A stretch of DNA of 7,235 nt from Ruminococcaceae bacterium UBA5396. Its GTDB lineage: Bacteria > Bacillota > Clostridia > Oscillospirales > Acutalibacteraceae. The number at the start of each line of letters is the position of its first letter. The first letter of the stretch is position 1. Below, piece by piece: positions 1-6,849 of this stretch. Under the pieces are notes generated by a model that saw only the letters and a program-made list of their open reading frames with translations, ran no database searches and was not told the origin of the DNA. The DNA lies in NCBI GenBank assembly GCA_002410715.1, contig DHOG01000109.1, positions 1-7,235 of the forward strand, given 5' to 3'. The position numbers and the translations under genes are program-made.

Positions 1-1
1 C

Positions 2-160
2 CATAATACCTTTGCAGAGATCATCACGTACGAATTCTACAAGGAACTCAACACCATTGACAAAGCGCCAAGTTCAGAATTTGTGCATTTGACTTCTTGC
101 CTTTACACGATCCTTTCTTTTGAGAAGTTAGGTAAATATAGATGCCAACCGTTTTACTAA
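2..160 (+). CDS. C-terminal end of an unrecognised protein, cut by the window edge
   Basis: An open frame enters from the left edge and runs 52 codons to a TAA at 158-160. The translation (beginning HNTFAEIITYEFYKEL, ending LGKYRCQPFY) has a plausible protein-like composition with mixed charged and aromatic residues and no low complexity. I do not recognise the family. It is the only sizeable gene candidate on the plus strand that is not a shadow of the operon, and it converges on the operon. It could be the tail of a real gene or a chance open frame: 52 codons is short enough for chance, so confidence is low. Confidence 0.3.
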   Translation, partial: HNTFAEIITYEFYKELNTIDKAPSSEFVHLTSCLYTILSFEKLGKYRCQPFY

Positions 161-325
161 ACCTCCATATAGTGTGTTATCCTGTCCTCGACAGACGCAA
201 AAATGTGTATTGATACTCGGTTGAAATACACTTTTGAAGCGGCAGGAAAACGGGGCGAAAATTTCGAGCAGTCAGGAGAGAAAGTTACGGCCTGTTTTCA
301 TAAAGAAGGACGAGGCATATTAAAC
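161..325. other. Intergenic region between converging genes
   Basis: This is the gap between the plus-strand partial frame and the 3' end of the minus-strand operon. Apart from the hairpin at 199-231 and two very short dyads (CTGTC-CTC-GACAG at 182-194 and CGAAA-A-TTTCG near 257-267), I see no gene, RNA gene or repeat here. A GGAGG lies on the minus strand near 163-167 but is not followed by a usable open frame. Confidence 0.5.
199..231 (-). terminator. Weak intrinsic terminator candidate for the hsd operon
   Basis: On the minus strand GTGTATT (231-225) pairs with AATACAC (211-205) across a 13-nt loop and is followed by ATTTTT (204-199). The stem is perfect over 7 bp but has only two G:C pairs, so it would be a weak rho-independent terminator. 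It lies about 95 nt after the last stop codon. Read on the plus strand, the stem is followed by only four T, so it could serve the converging gene only poorly. Position supports the call; stem strength does not. Confidence 0.3.
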
Positions 326-1306
326 CTACACCAATCTAAGCATCAATTCTCCGTTTTGTGCAACATCATATTGGAACAGCTTAATCTCTTTGCCCTCGAA
401 TTGCTTCCTTTTTTGAACGTACTCCACAACATCCGCGTCAAACCGTTTGGCGATGGCACTAACTCGCACCATGTTCATATCACCCTGAACCTTTTTATGA
501 ATAAACCATGATTCATAGCCAATCAATTGCCGGAGAGCCTTAGCATCAAAACGATCTAGTTTAACTTCTATTATGTCGTAAGACATCGTTTGCTGTTTGT
601 TCTGGGGGTTGCCAAAAAACAAAAGAATATCAATTTCCGTTCCGAGGTTTGTGGGGATATAGCTCAGATAGTCGGAGTAGTTTCCAAATATATCCTGGAA
701 TTCACCTTTAACAAAAGCACCCAACAGTAATGCCATGAGAGACGCTTCATAGCGTGGAAGGTAACCGTCGTTCATTCTATGAATTTTCTCAAATAGATTT
801 GCCGGCTTAACGGGGTAGGGTTCCATAATGATATTCTTACTCATCGTAAATGGATTGATTTTTAGGTACTCTTGCAATAGAATATCAAATTCGGAATCAG
901 AGATAGAAAACATCGCATTTGTGCCGCTTGCGCGATTGAGCGCAAAAGTCCAGATTTTTCCGGAATTTCTTAAATCAAAAATATCATTAAGGCGCAACGG
1001 CTTTGTGAAACTGTATTGTGTGCTTTCCAGGCGATAACGAAAAGGATATGTTTTATCACTCCACACTGGCGTATCATCATAAAATGGTTTGCCTGCGGCC
1101 TTCCATATTCCCCGAAGTTCCTTTACGCCTGTTACATAAAACAGTATGTAATCACCTTCTTTAACAATAGCCATTCGGGAAAGTAGCGCATCATTTGTGG
1201 CCAGTTCATTTTTGGATCCGGAAACAGCTTCCGGCAATCCTACGATTCCTCTGTGCGTACAAATAGCATAATTTCCTTCATCCAGCACAAATATGTGCGC
1301 AGGCAT
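326..1306 (-). CDS. EVE-like domain fused to a PD-(D/E)xK nuclease
   Basis: Predicted restriction-type nuclease of about 326 aa. Residues about 1-120 resemble an EVE/PUA-like fold: GDYILFYV near residue 51, then GIWKAAGKPFYDD and a YPFRYRLE strand, the usual EVE order. EVE domains bind modified bases in DNA or RNA. The C-terminal half reads as a PD-(D/E)xK core: helix glutamate E187, D226 in GTEIDILLFFG, E247 and K249 in IIEVK, and Q260 in ALRQLIGY. A short helical linker (about 130-160) joins the two parts. An EVE reader plus a nuclease suggests cutting of modified DNA; that function is inferred. It is the last gene of the operon. The ATG at 1306 is preferred over the one at 1312 because AGGTGA sits 6 nt before 1306 but touches 1312. 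An alternative is a DUF91/NucS-like DNA-binding protein with a structural role. Confidence 0.75.
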   Translation of the reverse strand: MPAHIFVLDEGNYAICTHRGIVGLPEAVSGSKNELATNDALLSRMAIVKEGDYILFYVTGVKELRGIWKAAGKPFYDDTPVWSDKTYPFRYRLESTQYSFTKPLRLNDIFDLRNSGKIWTFALNRASGTNAMFSISDSEFDILLQEYLKINPFTMSKNIIMEPYPVKPANLFEKIHRMNDGYLPRYEASLMALLLGAFVKGEFQDIFGNYSDYLSYIPTNLGTEIDILLFFGNPQNKQQTMSYDIIEVKLDRFDAKALRQLIGYESWFIHKKVQGDMNMVRVSAIAKRFDADVVEYVQKRKQFEGKEIKLFQYDVAQNGELMLRLV

Positions 1307-1312
1307 ACTCAT

Positions 1313-1318
1313 TCACCT
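1313..1318 (-). promoter_or_regulatory. Shine-Dalgarno site of the EVE-nuclease gene
   Basis: AGGTGA on the minus strand overlaps the TAG stop of the upstream peptidase gene (1319-1317). It lies 6 nt before the ATG at 1306-1304 but directly abuts the in-frame ATG at 1312-1310. It therefore decides the start in favour of 1306 and points to translational coupling. Confidence 0.6.
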
Positions 1319-2081
1319 ACCACTTCAATATTGTCATTGCTGAACCGTCAGCATAACTGCCGCGAGTGCATTCATAAATCTTTTGTTCCGGTACTGTCCG
1401 GAGAAGCCATTTTCGTGAATCACATTCCGCGAAATTGCTCTGCTGTTTTTTGTTGATTATCATTTCATGCGCTACTGTTTCATTTGGCAAAGAGGCATAC
1501 CCGCCCCAAAATCCCTTTGCGGCCCGTGAAGCCTTGTAGCTGGTAATTTTCCCGTGTTTTGAAAAAACTACGATACAAGGCTTTTGTGTTAATTCCACTA
1601 AACGATAGCTGCAAGCCTGTTTTGATACCATAAACTCAATTGCCAGGCCTGCTATGAGAGCAAAATCAATCTCAGCTCCCAACATCAGCAACAAAAAACG
1701 GTCCTGCGGCATTAGAAGTTCGACAGCGAAACGGTTTGCCTCTGCTTCACGCCCTTTTTGCTCCATACTGGTTTCTGAGACGTTACACTCGATACCAAGC
1801 TGGCCATCTTTTGAAAAACTCGGCGGATGGTCCAAAAAATAATGTCCCAGCTCATGTGCAAACGTAAATTTGTGGCGAGCGGGATTATCAATGCGCGTGT
1901 TTACAAGGATGCCGCGCTGGGCTCCATTGAACACCAGCATCCCGTCCCATTTATCGGGGTAGGCTTTTTGTTTGTATTTAACGCCTTCACTGTCGGAAAT
2001 AGCGCCGAGCGACAGAGCTGGAATATCACCGACTTTTTTATCTGATAAAACCTGCTTTGCCTTTGCAATGGGGTCAGCCAT
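1317..2081 (-). CDS. ImmA/IrrE-family zinc metallopeptidase
   Basis: Predicted soluble zinc peptidase of the ImmA/IrrE (DUF955) family, 254 aa. Members cut DNA-bound repressors or antitoxins and so switch on mobile-element or stress genes. The zinc motif HExxH is visible as FAHELGHYFLDH, with H76, E77 and H80. The third ligand should be a glutamate in REAEANRFAVELLMP (E112 or E114), the family signature. A C-terminal region of about 100 aa, ending SAMTILKW, matches the longer members. No signal peptide or membrane segment is seen. An upstream in-frame ATG at 2183 would add 34 residues lying wholly inside hsdS. I chose 2081 because GGGGA lies 8 nt before it and ATGGCTGA gives a typical 8-nt coupling overlap with the hsdS stop. 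The usual partner, a small HTH-type antitoxin, is absent from the window; the HsdS tail is a speculative substitute. Confidence 0.85.
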   Translation of the reverse strand: MADPIAKAKQVLSDKKVGDIPALSLGAISDSEGVKYKQKAYPDKWDGMLVFNGAQRGILVNTRIDNPARHKFTFAHELGHYFLDHPPSFSKDGQLGIECNVSETSMEQKGREAEANRFAVELLMPQDRFLLLMLGAEIDFALIAGLAIEFMVSKQACSYRLVELTQKPCIVVFSKHGKITSYKASRAAKGFWGGYASLPNETVAHEMIINKKQQSNFAECDSRKWLLRTVPEQKIYECTRGSYADGSAMTILKW

Positions 2082-2976
2082 TGCAATCATCCCCAAACAT
2101 TTCTTTGATGTCGCGTGCGGCTTCATTCGAAAGTCCTGGAATTTCACCACGCGCGGCGATCCCGATTTCCCGTTCATCCTCACCCAGCTGCGGGAACGGC
2201 ATAATATTGGATGCTGTCCGCTTTACAGAAATATCCCTCGCCGCGTTCAACTCATCACACAGCGCCATCAGCTCGTCCACTTTGGCTACAATCCGCTGCT
2301 GTTCGGCAAAGGGCGGTAAGGGAAAAAGTGTATTGTTTATCATATCATTATTCAGGTTTGCAATATTTGTTGTCTGTGTTGAATAAGACGCGAAAACTCC
2401 AGACTTCTGCAAATATTGCAGTCCATAATACAAATATGAGAGACTTACCAAACTATACGATCTGATGATTGTTAAGAATCCACCAAATGCTGTCCGCTCT
2501 TTAGCGTTCCAAATACACGATTTCCCAACCAGCTCTTTTGAATTAGCAGAAGACATCATGATATCGTTTTTCTGTAACCATTGATTTTCATTCTTTACAT
2601 AGGTTGCCGGAATAAAAACGTCAGCTAATGGATTGTATTCTTTTTGTACAGACCCTGTCGTAGCACATCGGACAAAGCCATCAAGTATTTCTTTTGATTT
2701 AGCAGAAGCAGGGAACGTTATACCTCTTGTGAGATTGACAATGTCGCCAAGTCTACACCAACCCCACCCATCCGGCAAATCGTATGGGATTTCGTTCTCT
2801 ATAATAGGCGGCAGAGGCTTTTCTTTTTTTATTTTGCCTTCCTTGGCAAGCCGCGCCTTTTCCTGCCGGATGCGCTCCAATAGTTCAGACGCCGGTTCGT
2901 CGTGGATATTTTGCGGCACAAGTTTGCCCTGTACCGCTGCTTGCAGGATGGATTGCCGGAGCTGAACAGCTTTCAT
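2074..2976 (-). CDS. hsdS: Type I restriction-modification specificity subunit, single target-recognition domain
   Basis: Specificity subunit that binds the target sequence and docks HsdM and HsdR. Residues 1-65 are the N-terminal conserved region of EcoAI-like HsdS (LRQSILQAAVQGKLVPQ, then DEPASELLERIRQEKARLAKEG, likely a helical arm). A target-recognition domain spans about 66-220, from LPDGWGWCRLGDI to LFPLPP. A second conserved helix follows (PFAEQQRIVAKVDELMALCDEL, about 222-243). A second recognition domain and closing repeat should come next, but the protein ends at 300 aa with an unrelated tail (about 244-300, containing IAARGEIPGLSNEAARDI). EcoAI-like subunits are roughly twice this length, so this is a half subunit that would need to dimerise, or a truncated one. 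It starts inside the end of hsdM (ATGA overlap) with GGGGGA 6 nt upstream. The DNA target cannot be read from sequence. Confidence 0.9.
   Translation of the reverse strand: MKAVQLRQSILQAAVQGKLVPQNIHDEPASELLERIRQEKARLAKEGKIKKEKPLPPIIENEIPYDLPDGWGWCRLGDIVNLTRGITFPASAKSKEILDGFVRCATTGSVQKEYNPLADVFIPATYVKNENQWLQKNDIMMSSANSKELVGKSCIWNAKERTAFGGFLTIIRSYSLVSLSYLYYGLQYLQKSGVFASYSTQTTNIANLNNDMINNTLFPLPPFAEQQRIVAKVDELMALCDELNAARDISVKRTASNIMPFPQLGEDEREIGIAARGEIPGLSNEAARDIKEMFGDDCNG
2090..2094 (-). promoter_or_regulatory. Shine-Dalgarno site deciding the peptidase start
   Basis: GGGGA on the minus strand, inside the end of hsdS, is 8 nt from the ATG at 2081-2079 and directly abuts an in-frame ATG at 2090-2088. 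The longer frame starting at 2183 has no such evidence. This supports the 254-aa form. Confidence 0.5.
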
Positions 2977-4445
2977 AGCGCATCCCCCTGTTGTTCCATC
3001 GCGGCGGTGATGCGTTCCAATATGTTTTCAATCCGCGCGGAAATGGCAGCTTTCTCATTCAGGTATTCCGCGATAAACTCATCAGGCGGCAGAATCTCCA
3101 CTGTCTCGTGGGGAAAGCCGCAAAGGTCGAGGTTATAATCCCCGCTCGCAGCAATATCCTCCACCGGCACATGCTGCGATACTTCGCTTTCAATGCGGTT
3201 GTTCCACCACTCGCGCACGGGGTCGAAGTGCTTGTCCAGCATAGGACGCGTTTTGGAGAAATGCTTATAGCCCGCAGGCATTTCCAGCCGGTAGAACCAC
3301 ACGCCTTTTGTCGGATGGCCTTTGCAGAAAAACAGCAGGTTTGTGTTGATGTTGGTGTACGGCGCAAATACGTCTTTTGGCAGCCGCACGATGGTGTGCA
3401 GATCGTTTTCTTCCAACAGTTTTTTCTTGATAGCAGATTTAACGCCTGTACCGAAAAGGAAGCCATCCGGCAAAACAAGGCCGCACCGACCGCCGTCCTT
3501 TAGCAGCGCCATTATATGTACAAGGAACAGATCGGCGGTTTCGGTGTTGCGCAGTTCAGCTGACACAGAATTGGAAATCGCCTTCTCCTCCGCACCGCCA
3601 AACGGCGGATTGGTGACAATAACATCTACTTTATCTTTGGTTCCGTAATCAACAACAGGAGTACGGAGAGTGTTGTCCAGTCGTATGTCGGGTACATCTA
3701 TGCCGTGAGCAATCAAATTGGTAACGCCCAAAAGATAAGGTAACGGTTTCTTTTCAATGCCTTTGAGGGTTTGTTGTAGTATGCGGTAATCCGACGCTGT
3801 TTTTACCAATGACTCTAAATGTTCAATGACACTCTCCAAAAAGCCACATGTTCCACATGCTGGGTCAAGTATTACCTCGCCTAATTTAGGGTTAATCATC
3901 TCGACAATAAAATGCGTTATTGGTCGTGGGGTATAAAATTCCCCCGCTTTACCGGCACTTTGCAAATCTCTAAGCATAGTGCCATAAAATCCATTAAAGA
4001 GATGACTGTGCTTTGCTTCTTCAAAATCAATATCGGCATTTATCTTGTTTACGACCTGCCGGAGCAATGTGCCGGACTTCATAAAATTGTTGACACCTTC
4101 CATTACGTTGCGGATAAGCCATTTACGTTTTTTAGTTTCCTCCTTAATGTCCATAGACGAATCCAAATTGCGCAGAGCGATAAACATCTTGTCCACATGC
4201 GAAAGAAGGGCAACGCCTGTAATACCCTCGGAATCGTCGGCCCATGTGCTCCAGCGGTATTCGCTGGGGATGACCGGTTCGTATTCGTTTTCGTTTTCGA
4301 TAAGTTCCCATTCTTGTTCCTTGTAATCAAACGCCTTGAGGAACAGCATCCATGTGATCTGCTCAATATACTGCGCGTCGCCGTTGATACCGGCATCAAT
4401 GCGCATGATGTCCTTTAAGGCTTTGGTTGTGTTTGATACTGCCAT
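2973..4445 (-). CDS. hsdM: Type I restriction-modification methyltransferase subunit
   Basis: N6-adenine DNA methyltransferase of a type I system, 490 aa, the normal length for the EcoAI-like family. With HsdS it methylates the host's own sites. The N-terminal helical domain (about 1-150, SNTTKALKDIMRIDAG onward) is followed by the conserved GEFYTPRPI (169-176). The S-adenosylmethionine-binding motif I, DPACGTCGF, is at 194-202, and the catalytic motif IV, NPPF, at 279-282. TNINTNLLFF (about 364-373) is also typical. Motif I has Cys where the common form has Gly (DPACGTGGF); the Asp and the first glycine are kept, so activity is expected. The C-terminus is helical and should contact HsdS. It lies 18 nt after hsdR, with GGAGGAA 6 nt before the ATG, and overlaps hsdS by 4 nt. 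Confidence 0.97.
   Translation of the reverse strand: MAVSNTTKALKDIMRIDAGINGDAQYIEQITWMLFLKAFDYKEQEWELIENENEYEPVIPSEYRWSTWADDSEGITGVALLSHVDKMFIALRNLDSSMDIKEETKKRKWLIRNVMEGVNNFMKSGTLLRQVVNKINADIDFEEAKHSHLFNGFYGTMLRDLQSAGKAGEFYTPRPITHFIVEMINPKLGEVILDPACGTCGFLESVIEHLESLVKTASDYRILQQTLKGIEKKPLPYLLGVTNLIAHGIDVPDIRLDNTLRTPVVDYGTKDKVDVIVTNPPFGGAEEKAISNSVSAELRNTETADLFLVHIMALLKDGGRCGLVLPDGFLFGTGVKSAIKKKLLEENDLHTIVRLPKDVFAPYTNINTNLLFFCKGHPTKGVWFYRLEMPAGYKHFSKTRPMLDKHFDPVREWWNNRIESEVSQHVPVEDIAASGDYNLDLCGFPHETVEILPPDEFIAEYLNEKAAISARIENILERITAAMEQQGDAL
2983..2988 (-). promoter_or_regulatory. Shine-Dalgarno site of hsdS
   Basis: GGGGGA on the minus strand, inside the last codons of hsdM, is 6 nt from the hsdS ATG (2976-2974). 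With the ATGA overlap it indicates coupled translation of M and S. Confidence 0.55.
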
Positions 4446-4451
4446 ATTCGG

Positions 4452-4458
4452 TTCCTCC
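4452..4458 (-). promoter_or_regulatory. Shine-Dalgarno site of hsdM
   Basis: GGAGGAA on the minus strand lies in the 18-nt gap after the hsdR TAA, 6 nt before the hsdM ATG (4445-4443). It is the closest to consensus of the sites in this operon and may support higher output of the methyltransferase. Confidence 0.65.
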
Positions 4459-4463
4459 GTTTG

Positions 4464-6797
4464 TTACGCTGCATAGAGTTCGTGTGTAAGCTCTTTCATT
4501 GCCTGTTCGAAATTGGTTTTTCCCTTGAAAATCCTGTTTACGATATAAATGGGAGAACCAAAATCCTTGATGGGGTTAACTTTGAGGATGTCCATGCTTT
4601 CTAAGTCAGCGACGCCGGAATCAGCATATTTTTCAAGCAAAGCATCCAACACGGCGGCGGCCTGCCCACCGTATTTTGCGAAATAGTTTCGCCTTTTCAC
4701 ATTATTGGCCCGTTCTCTGCGGGTCAGTGGTTTCTGGTCAAAAGCGACATGGCAAAGCAAATCGAACGGGTCAAACTCCTGCCCGATTTGTTCTTGCAGT
4801 TCTTCAATTAAGATACCCTGCGTCGCCAGCTCATCCAAAATGGCTTGCTTACGTTCGGCGCTGTTCCACTCAATAAGGAAGTCATTCAGCGTGGTGTAAC
4901 GGCCACGCACATTACGGCGGGTGTAGTCGATCAATGATTCGGTAATCAATTTGCCGTCCTTATTGATGTACTGCACACGCTGTTTCAGTACGGTCACTTC
5001 AACGTCGTGAACATAGTATTTCTGCCTGCGGCCTCCCGGTGGGTCAACGCTGGGTGGCAATTCCTCGGCTTCATCACTCTCACCTTCCGGCGGGTCATCC
5101 GGCAACGGCGGTATTTCTCCATCCGGCCCCGGCGTAAACTCGGCGTCCTGCTCCACCGGCCCGTCAAAGTCCGGGTCGGCAAAAAGGCGCGTAGCGTTGC
5201 GAAAATCAAAGATAGTAAAGAACATTTTGCCCAAGTCTTCGCGTACACGGGTGCCGCGCCCGATAATCTGCTTAAACTCCGTCATACTGTTGATGTTGGA
5301 ATCCAGCACGATAATCTTCACCATCTGAGTGTCAACGCCCGTAGTAAGCAGCTTGGAGGTCGTAACCAGCACAGGGTATCTGCTGGACACATCGCGGAAG
5401 TTATCGAGCTGCTTTTTGCCAATATCGTCATCACCTGTAATGCGCGTGACATATCGTTCATCTTCACCAAAAAGATCACGGTTTTCGTTGACAAGAGCCT
5501 GCCGCATACGATCGGCATGTTCGGTATCAACACAAAAGAATATACTCTTGTCAAACCGGCTATTGTGCTTTCGCAGATAGTTGGAAACAACCTTAGCAAC
5601 CATTTTGGTACGCTGCTCCAACACCAGTTCGCGGTCAAAGTCGCTGGCATTGTATTCTCTATCTTCAATCACATTGCCGAAACGATCTGTCTGCCCAACA
5701 TACGGGCGGAACCCTTCGGCGTCCTTGTCCAGCAGCACGCGGATGACACGATAAGGCGCAAGAAAGCCATCATCTATGCCTTCTTTCAGCGAATAGGTAT
5801 AGATGGGCTTGCCAAAATAGTCAATGTTGGATACGTCTTTATCTTCTTTGGGGGTGGCCGTCAGGCCAATTTGTGTCGCAGGCTTAAAATAATCCAGTAT
5901 TTCGCGCCACTCGCTGTTTGCCTTTGCGCTGCCTCGGTGACATTCATCCACGATGATAAGGTCAAAGAAATTTTGACTGAATTGCTTAAAAACATTTTTA
6001 TCACCATCTCCGGTCAATCCCTGATACAGTGCGAGATAGATTTCATAAGATTTGTCAATCTTCCGGTTACGGATGATGGTCATTTTATCTTTGAACGGCG
6101 CAAAATCGTTTACATAGGTTTGGTCGATCAGCGCATTGCGGTCTGCGAGAAACAGAAAGCGCTTCTTAACACCTGCCTTCCACAGCCGCCAAATGATTTG
6201 GAAAGCAGTATATGTTTTGCCCGTACCCGTAGCCATGACAAGCAACACGCGGTTTTGTCCGCGCGTTACAGCTTCAACAGTGAGGTTGATTGCGTTAAGC
6301 TGGTAATAACGCGGAGGCTTGTCCTCCCGTTCCATGTAATAAGGCTGGGCTATAATCTGTTCTTGATTATCGTCAATTTTGTTGGTTTGCTTATAGGCAT
6401 TCCAAAGTATTTCCGGCGATGGGAACTCGTCAAGGTTGATGATATTTTCACTGGAATCAATCCGGTTGTGAAATGTGAACCCATCCCCATTAGATGTGAA
6501 AACAAATGGTATCATCATGCGCTGGGCGTAATCCATTGCCTGCTGCATGCCATCTCCGATGGCATGGTTATTATCTTTGGCTTCAACAATGGCAAGGGGA
6601 ATGTGCGGTTTATAGAACAAAACGTAGTCCGCGCGCTTGGCCACATTACGCTTATAGCTTCCACCACGGGCGATAATACGTCCTTTGGTGATTGCGTATT
6701 CTTCGCGTATTTGAGGCATTGCCCAACCCGCAGCTTTAATAGCCGGAGTGATGTATTGCGTTCTTATCTCCTGTTCGGTTAATTGACTTTTGTTCAC
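4464..6797 (-). CDS. hsdR: Type I restriction endonuclease and DNA translocase subunit
   Basis: Motor and cutting subunit, 777 aa, close to EcoAI-like HsdR and shorter than EcoKI-like forms. The N-terminal PD-(D/E)xK nuclease shows D57 (KRADYVLFY), E72 and K74 (IVEAKD) and Q85 (GDGMQQAMDYA). The superfamily 2 helicase follows: Walker A MATGTGKT (188-195), DECH (284-287), GLTATP (311-316), LLTTGVDT (483-490), and motif VI QIIGRGTRVR (510-519). All key residues are present, so it should be active. DFRNATRLFADPDFDGPV (531-548) and an acidic proline-rich linker (about 553-590) lead into the C-terminal domain typical of EcoEI-type HsdR. The start is GTG at 6797, with GGGGGA 5 nt upstream; the nearby ATG at 6810 is out of frame. 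It is first in the operon. Confidence 0.97.
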   Translation of the reverse strand: MNKSQLTEQEIRTQYITPAIKAAGWAMPQIREEYAITKGRIIARGGSYKRNVAKRADYVLFYKPHIPLAIVEAKDNNHAIGDGMQQAMDYAQRMMIPFVFTSNGDGFTFHNRIDSSENIINLDEFPSPEILWNAYKQTNKIDDNQEQIIAQPYYMEREDKPPRYYQLNAINLTVEAVTRGQNRVLLVMATGTGKTYTAFQIIWRLWKAGVKKRFLFLADRNALIDQTYVNDFAPFKDKMTIIRNRKIDKSYEIYLALYQGLTGDGDKNVFKQFSQNFFDLIIVDECHRGSAKANSEWREILDYFKPATQIGLTATPKEDKDVSNIDYFGKPIYTYSLKEGIDDGFLAPYRVIRVLLDKDAEGFRPYVGQTDRFGNVIEDREYNASDFDRELVLEQRTKMVAKVVSNYLRKHNSRFDKSIFFCVDTEHADRMRQALVNENRDLFGEDERYVTRITGDDDIGKKQLDNFRDVSSRYPVLVTTSKLLTTGVDTQMVKIIVLDSNINSMTEFKQIIGRGTRVREDLGKMFFTIFDFRNATRLFADPDFDGPVEQDAEFTPGPDGEIPPLPDDPPEGESDEAEELPPSVDPPGGRRQKYYVHDVEVTVLKQRVQYINKDGKLITESLIDYTRRNVRGRYTTLNDFLIEWNSAERKQAILDELATQGILIEELQEQIGQEFDPFDLLCHVAFDQKPLTRRERANNVKRRNYFAKYGGQAAAVLDALLEKYADSGVADLESMDILKVNPIKDFGSPIYIVNRIFKGKTNFEQAMKELTHELYAA

Positions 6798-6802
6798 TCC
6801 AA

Positions 6803-6808
6803 TCCCCC
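6803..6808 (-). promoter_or_regulatory. Shine-Dalgarno site supporting the hsdR GTG start
   Basis: GGGGGA on the minus strand is 5 nt from the GTG at 6797-6795. The only nearby ATG (6810-6808) overlaps this site and is out of frame, so GTG is the best start. A GTG start on the toxic restriction subunit would fit reduced expression. Confidence 0.55.
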
Positions 6809-6817
6809 ATTCAGAAA

Positions 6818-6849
6818 CGCTTGCCGCCCCTCTGTGCGAATGGCAAGTG
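6818..6849 (-). repeat. Hairpin in the hsdR 5' leader
   Basis: CTTGCC (6847-6842 on the minus strand) pairs with GGCAAG (6825-6820) across a 16-nt loop that contains a GGGGCGG. A further C:G pair lies outside one mismatch. It sits in the transcribed leader between the promoter and the ribosome site, about 22 nt before the GTG. It could affect messenger stability or HsdR translation, or be a chance dyad. No T run follows, so it is not a terminator. Confidence 0.3.

Noticed and set aside
203..511. 102-codon plus-strand frame overlapping the end of the EVE-nuclease gene
   Set aside because: Most of it is antisense to the conserved C-terminus of the nuclease gene, and no ribosome site or recognisable domain is seen.
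2082..2183. 34-residue N-terminal extension of the ImmA/IrrE protein
   Set aside because: It lies entirely within the hsdS coding sequence in another frame and lacks a ribosome site. The internal ATG at 2081 has better spacing and a typical coupling overlap.
2074..2202. Separate 42-codon antitoxin gene starting at the internal ATG 2202 of hsdS
   Set aside because: There is no Shine-Dalgarno sequence before it and it is in frame with hsdS, so it is better read as the HsdS tail.
2074..2976. Invertible or phase-variable hsdS
   Set aside because: No second hsdS fragment, recombinase gene, long inverted repeats or simple-sequence tract was seen in the window.
5007..6782. 591-codon open frame on the plus strand across hsdR
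   Set aside because: It is wholly antisense to hsdR, whose motifs are all recognisable. Its translation shows no known domain and it has no distinct promoter or ribosome site, so it is a codon-composition shadow.
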